Below, one piece after another: positions 8,841-10,754 of a stretch of 10,754 nucleotides of DNA. This stretch comes from Phlegmacium glaucopus. Its lineage: Eukaryota; Basidiomycota; Agaricomycetes; Agaricales; Cortinariaceae. The DNA lies in contig MU130565.1 of NCBI GenBank assembly GCA_015039465.1, forward strand, positions 1 to 10,754, written 5' to 3'. Every line of letters starts with the position of its first letter. The stretch's first letter is position 1. The translations under genes and the position numbers were made by a program. The notes beneath the pieces were generated by a model that saw only the letters and a list, made by a program, of their open reading frames with translations, did no database searches and was not told the DNA's origin.

Positions 8841-9845
8841 TTAATGGCTGAAGTGGGAGAGAGTATTGATGCCAAATAAAGGAGTCCAGTCGACGGGATC
8901 AACATTTCTGACAGTGTTGACAATGTGTTTAGCAAGGGCAGATGGGTAACTACCCCCTCCGAGCATACAGAGCTTGGTAGGGTTATAGGGGTGGGTGGAA
9001 TCAATAACAAACCTGTAGAGATCAGGTGGGAGCTGGATTCTGGGTAGGACTGATTTGTGTGATGAATAGACTCCCCTAGAGGGATCGACGGCTGGGTTGG
9101 AGTGACAGGGTGTGTAGGCCAAGTGTATGGAGAAGTCCTCCACAAAGCCTTCGAGGAAGAGGTGAATCTGATGGAATACCCCATTAACAGATTTGTCCTT
9201 GCTCCTGTTATTCCACCAAGCTTCCATGACCCCTTTGTTGTCCCCATACATCTTAAAGTGTCTGCTAGGACTGATAAACTGTGAGATGGGTTCTGATGAG
9301 GAGCTTGAAGCCAACTGCTTCAGCCCATCCAATATCCCTCCTGCCATTGAGGGTTTGCCAGCCTGGAATAAGCCACCAGGCTCTCCATCATCCCCTGATG
9401 ATGATGGCAACTCCAATGCCTGAGCTTGCATCTGAGAAGGCACCAAGGTTGGTAATGTGGACTGGCTGGGGAATTGATCAGAAGACAAAAGGCTGACGGA
9501 GCCTGAGTGTCCACCAAGCGAGATTATCACCAATGCCTTTGACTGGTGAGTATGGAACAAAAGGACAGTTGTGACATATGCCAAGCATGGCCTCCAGGCC
9601 AGTGAGGTAGGTGTGACCTGAAGTGACAACCAGAGAGGCATGGAGGAGTCTGCTGTAGAGTTTTTGGACATCATTGAGAACATGAGAGGGTCGTAGTAGC
9701 CATTTATCAATGCTAGCAATGTATTTCTGCTTCTTCTTGAGGCTAAGTGAAACCATGAGCATCTCCAAATCCCAACAGAAGCCAATGTATGAAGCGGATG
9801 ACAAAAGGGGATAATCCAGTACTTTACCCTCCCCCACAGGTTCCT
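8841..9845 (-). pseudogene. YR retrotransposon reverse transcriptase (3' part) and RNase H
   Basis: Copies element RNA into DNA and degrades the RNA template. The fragment starts near 9845 in the RT thumb/connection region. Motifs are SYIGFCWDLEM, then HVLNDVQKLYSRLLHA and YLTGLEAMLGI. RNase H follows with FSDASSGIG (first catalytic Asp, ~9440), DIGWAEAVGF (Glu, ~9325), MYGDNKGV (Asp, ~9242) and NPAVDPSRG (~9088). In this last motif the family usually has NPAD, so the final Asp appears changed to Val with an Asp one position later. Stops at 9478-9480 and 9388-9390 (both TGA) and a frameshift near 9295 break the frame. The ORF then runs open to TAA at 8841-8843. The palm domain and gag are missing. 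Confidence 0.85.
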
Positions 9846-9847
9846 GT

Positions 9848-9866
9848 CGGACTCCTCAGGAGTCCG
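9848..9866. repeat. Short perfect palindrome with AGTCC arms
   Basis: The arms CGGACTCCT and AGGAGTCCG (9 bp each) surround one central base. It lies directly at the point where retrotransposon homology stops and shares the GGACTCC core with the larger palindrome 19 bp further right. Confidence 0.85.
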
Positions 9867-9884
9867 GACATTTTAGGAAAGGAT

Positions 9885-9933
9885 GTATGCAGAGTCCTGC
9901 GGAGTCCTGAGGACTCCGCAGGACTCTGCATAC
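9885..9933. repeat. 49-bp perfect palindrome
   Basis: The arms 9885-9908 and 9910-9933 are exact inverted copies (24 bp each) around a single central G. Each arm contains the GAGTCC motif twice. It is followed by an AT-rich stretch with two runs of eight T. Its place between the cut end of the retrotransposon and the 3' end of the KDZ-type gene suggests that it is part of the terminal or subterminal region of the KDZ element. It could instead act as a hairpin at the transcript end. Confidence 0.9.
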
Positions 9934-10026
9934 TAATTGACCAATTCATACTATTTTTTTTACATGGGGTTAATGACTGCTATTTTTTTTAACATTTAGA
10001 GATATGGTTACACTACTGTACACTGT
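9934..10026. other. AT-rich 3' flank of the KDZ-type gene
   Basis: Two near-repeats of CTATTTTTTTT-ACA occur at about 9951 and 9980. On the - strand this is the sequence immediately downstream of the transposase stop codon and probably holds its 3' untranslated region. No gene was seen. Confidence 0.5.
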
Positions 10027-10754
10027 TTATCTAGGGCTAGAATCATCATTGTCACTCCCTGATTCACTATTACTCTCTGATGAGTCTTCAACATCCAGTC
10101 CCAAATCTTCTTCATCACCATCCTCCTGAGATCCAGCCTTTTGCTTTTGTCGATTTATGACATATTGGGTATGGTAAAAAAGCATCACATGCAAAAACCA
10201 GTTGAAATTTCCAGGAGTCATGCGTTTAAGGATTGATTCAAATCCTCCAAGCCATGCATTGAGCTGTTCACAAACCTGTGTATTAAAGGCTCGCTTAGCA
10301 TATGGCTGTCCATCATTACCATATGCAATAATAACAAGATTTGGTGCAGAGCCATCACCAGGTGAAGGATTGCAATACTTTCGGCAGAGGTAATCTGTAA
10401 CACGATGATTGATGTAGTGATATGTATCCACAATAAATCTTGTTGTTTTCTCCCATTTTTCCCAGCTTTTATTTGTAACTGCAGTTCGAAGAACTTGACA
10501 ACCTTTATCAATGCATATATAGTCAGGCCGAGACTCCTCAGTTGGGTACACTGACTCCAGAAAATTCAAAACATTGGTTGTTGATTCAGATCTAGCAAAT
10601 TTAGTCCAGGCAACAACAACCCCACATGGTGCACAAATTGTCTCAACACAGTAGTAGCGTGCTGGGCTAAAATAGTTAGGAGAAGGTGGAGGTTCTTCAC
10701 TTGGGTCATCATGTCGTTGTTGTCTGTTTGGCACCCTTAGATCTACATTCCAAG
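10027..10754 (-). CDS. KDZ-type transposase, C-terminal part (5' end outside window)
   Basis: Probably the transposase that cuts and moves its own element. The visible 241 residues run open to the window edge. A GTG at 10732-10734 is in frame but is not a start, since sense codons (WNVDLR) precede it. Visible parts, counted from the edge, are a Cys trio YYC-x4-C-x2-C at about 35-43, YICIDKGC (Asp ~82), RFIVDTYHYINH (Asp ~109), TQVCEQLNAWL (Glu ~162), then NFNWFLHVMLFYH. A hydrophilic tail rich in Asp, Glu and Ser ends at a TAG stop (10027-10029). The two Asp and the Glu in C-E-Q-x-N resemble a DDE/RNase H-fold catalytic triad. The pattern recalls agaricomycete KDZ proteins that carry CxC5/CxC6-type cysteine clusters. 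No stop or frameshift is seen, so it could be active. Confidence 0.75.
   Translation of the reverse strand, partial: WNVDLRVPNRQQRHDDPSEEPPPSPNYFSPARYYCVETICAPCGVVVAWTKFARSESTTNVLNFLESVYPTEESRPDYICIDKGCQVLRTAVTNKSWEKWEKTTRFIVDTYHYINHRVTDYLCRKYCNPSPGDGSAPNLVIIAYGNDGQPYAKRAFNTQVCEQLNAWLGGFESILKRMTPGNFNWFLHVMLFYHTQYVINRQKQKAGSQEDGDEEDLGLDVEDSSESNSESGSDNDDSSPR

Larger units (their letters stand above)
5547..9845 (-). mobile_element. YR retrotransposon remnant (DIRS/Ngaro-like)
   Basis: The order on the - strand is reverse transcriptase (C-terminal part only), RNase H, then tyrosine recombinase. An RT/RNase H ORF directly followed by a recombinase, without a recognisable methyltransferase between them, fits Ngaro-like elements best. 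DIRS-like is the alternative. The gag-like region, the reverse transcriptase palm with its catalytic YxDD-type motif and the 5' end are absent, cut off near 9846. Three DNA elements inside it account for roughly 2.3 kb, so about 1.9 kb is retroelement sequence. Multiple stops and frameshifts show it is dead. Confidence 0.8.

Noticed and set aside
8231..9247. A 338-codon - strand open frame as one gene
   Set aside because: Only 8836-8474 of it resembles the recombinase. Upstream it is an antiframe of the RNase H ORF, and downstream it runs into the 1.55-kb transposon.
9102..9496. Several + strand open frames
   Set aside because: They are shadows of the RNase H coding frame, which carries the conserved motifs on the - strand.

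Overview
The window looks like transposon-rich nuclear DNA from a basidiomycete fungus, most likely an agaricomycete. Three things suggest this: an F-box/leucine-rich-type gene with short GT-AG introns (53-90 nt), a tyrosine-recombinase (YR) retrotransposon whose closest recalled relatives are in Agaricomycetes, and a KDZ-type transposase. The assignment is by recalled family resemblance only, and I do not go to genus level.

Layout. Positions 1-1102 hold no gene I can recognise, only two small tandem repeats. A truncated F-box pseudogene on the + strand lies inside a ~760-bp repeat (1103-1861). Positions 1862-2514 hold nothing recognisable. An apparently intact four-exon F-box gene of 521 codons runs on the - strand (4281 down to 2515). 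A second copy of the ~770-bp repeat with the same truncated F-box pseudogene, again on + (4404-5180), sits just upstream of it. The intact gene is therefore bracketed by two direct repeats made from a decayed relative.

From about 5299 to 9845 the window is one dead YR retrotransposon on the - strand. Its reverse transcriptase is cut off at the thumb/connection part, followed by RNase H, and then by a tyrosine-recombinase ORF whose ATG lies 4 nt after the RNase H stop. The recombinase ORF has been hit by three separate DNA-transposon-like insertions. They are a 248-bp inverted-repeat MITE at a TA dinucleotide inside the stop codon (5299-5546), a ~535-bp inverted-repeat element with an 8-9 bp target duplication (6229-6763), and a ~1.55-kb non-coding element with 12-bp terminal inverted repeats (6921-8473). 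In each case, removing the element and one copy of the duplication restores the reading frame or stop codon. This is the best internal evidence for the exact boundaries.

The retrotransposon is cut off at about 9846 by a segment with two strong palindromes, followed by an AT-rich tail. The 3' part of a KDZ-type transposase gene (10027-10754, - strand) follows and remains open at the window edge. I found no tRNA, rRNA or CRISPR array. There is no operon-like cooperation here: one probable host gene sits beside a graveyard of mobile elements, with a possibly younger KDZ element at the right edge.
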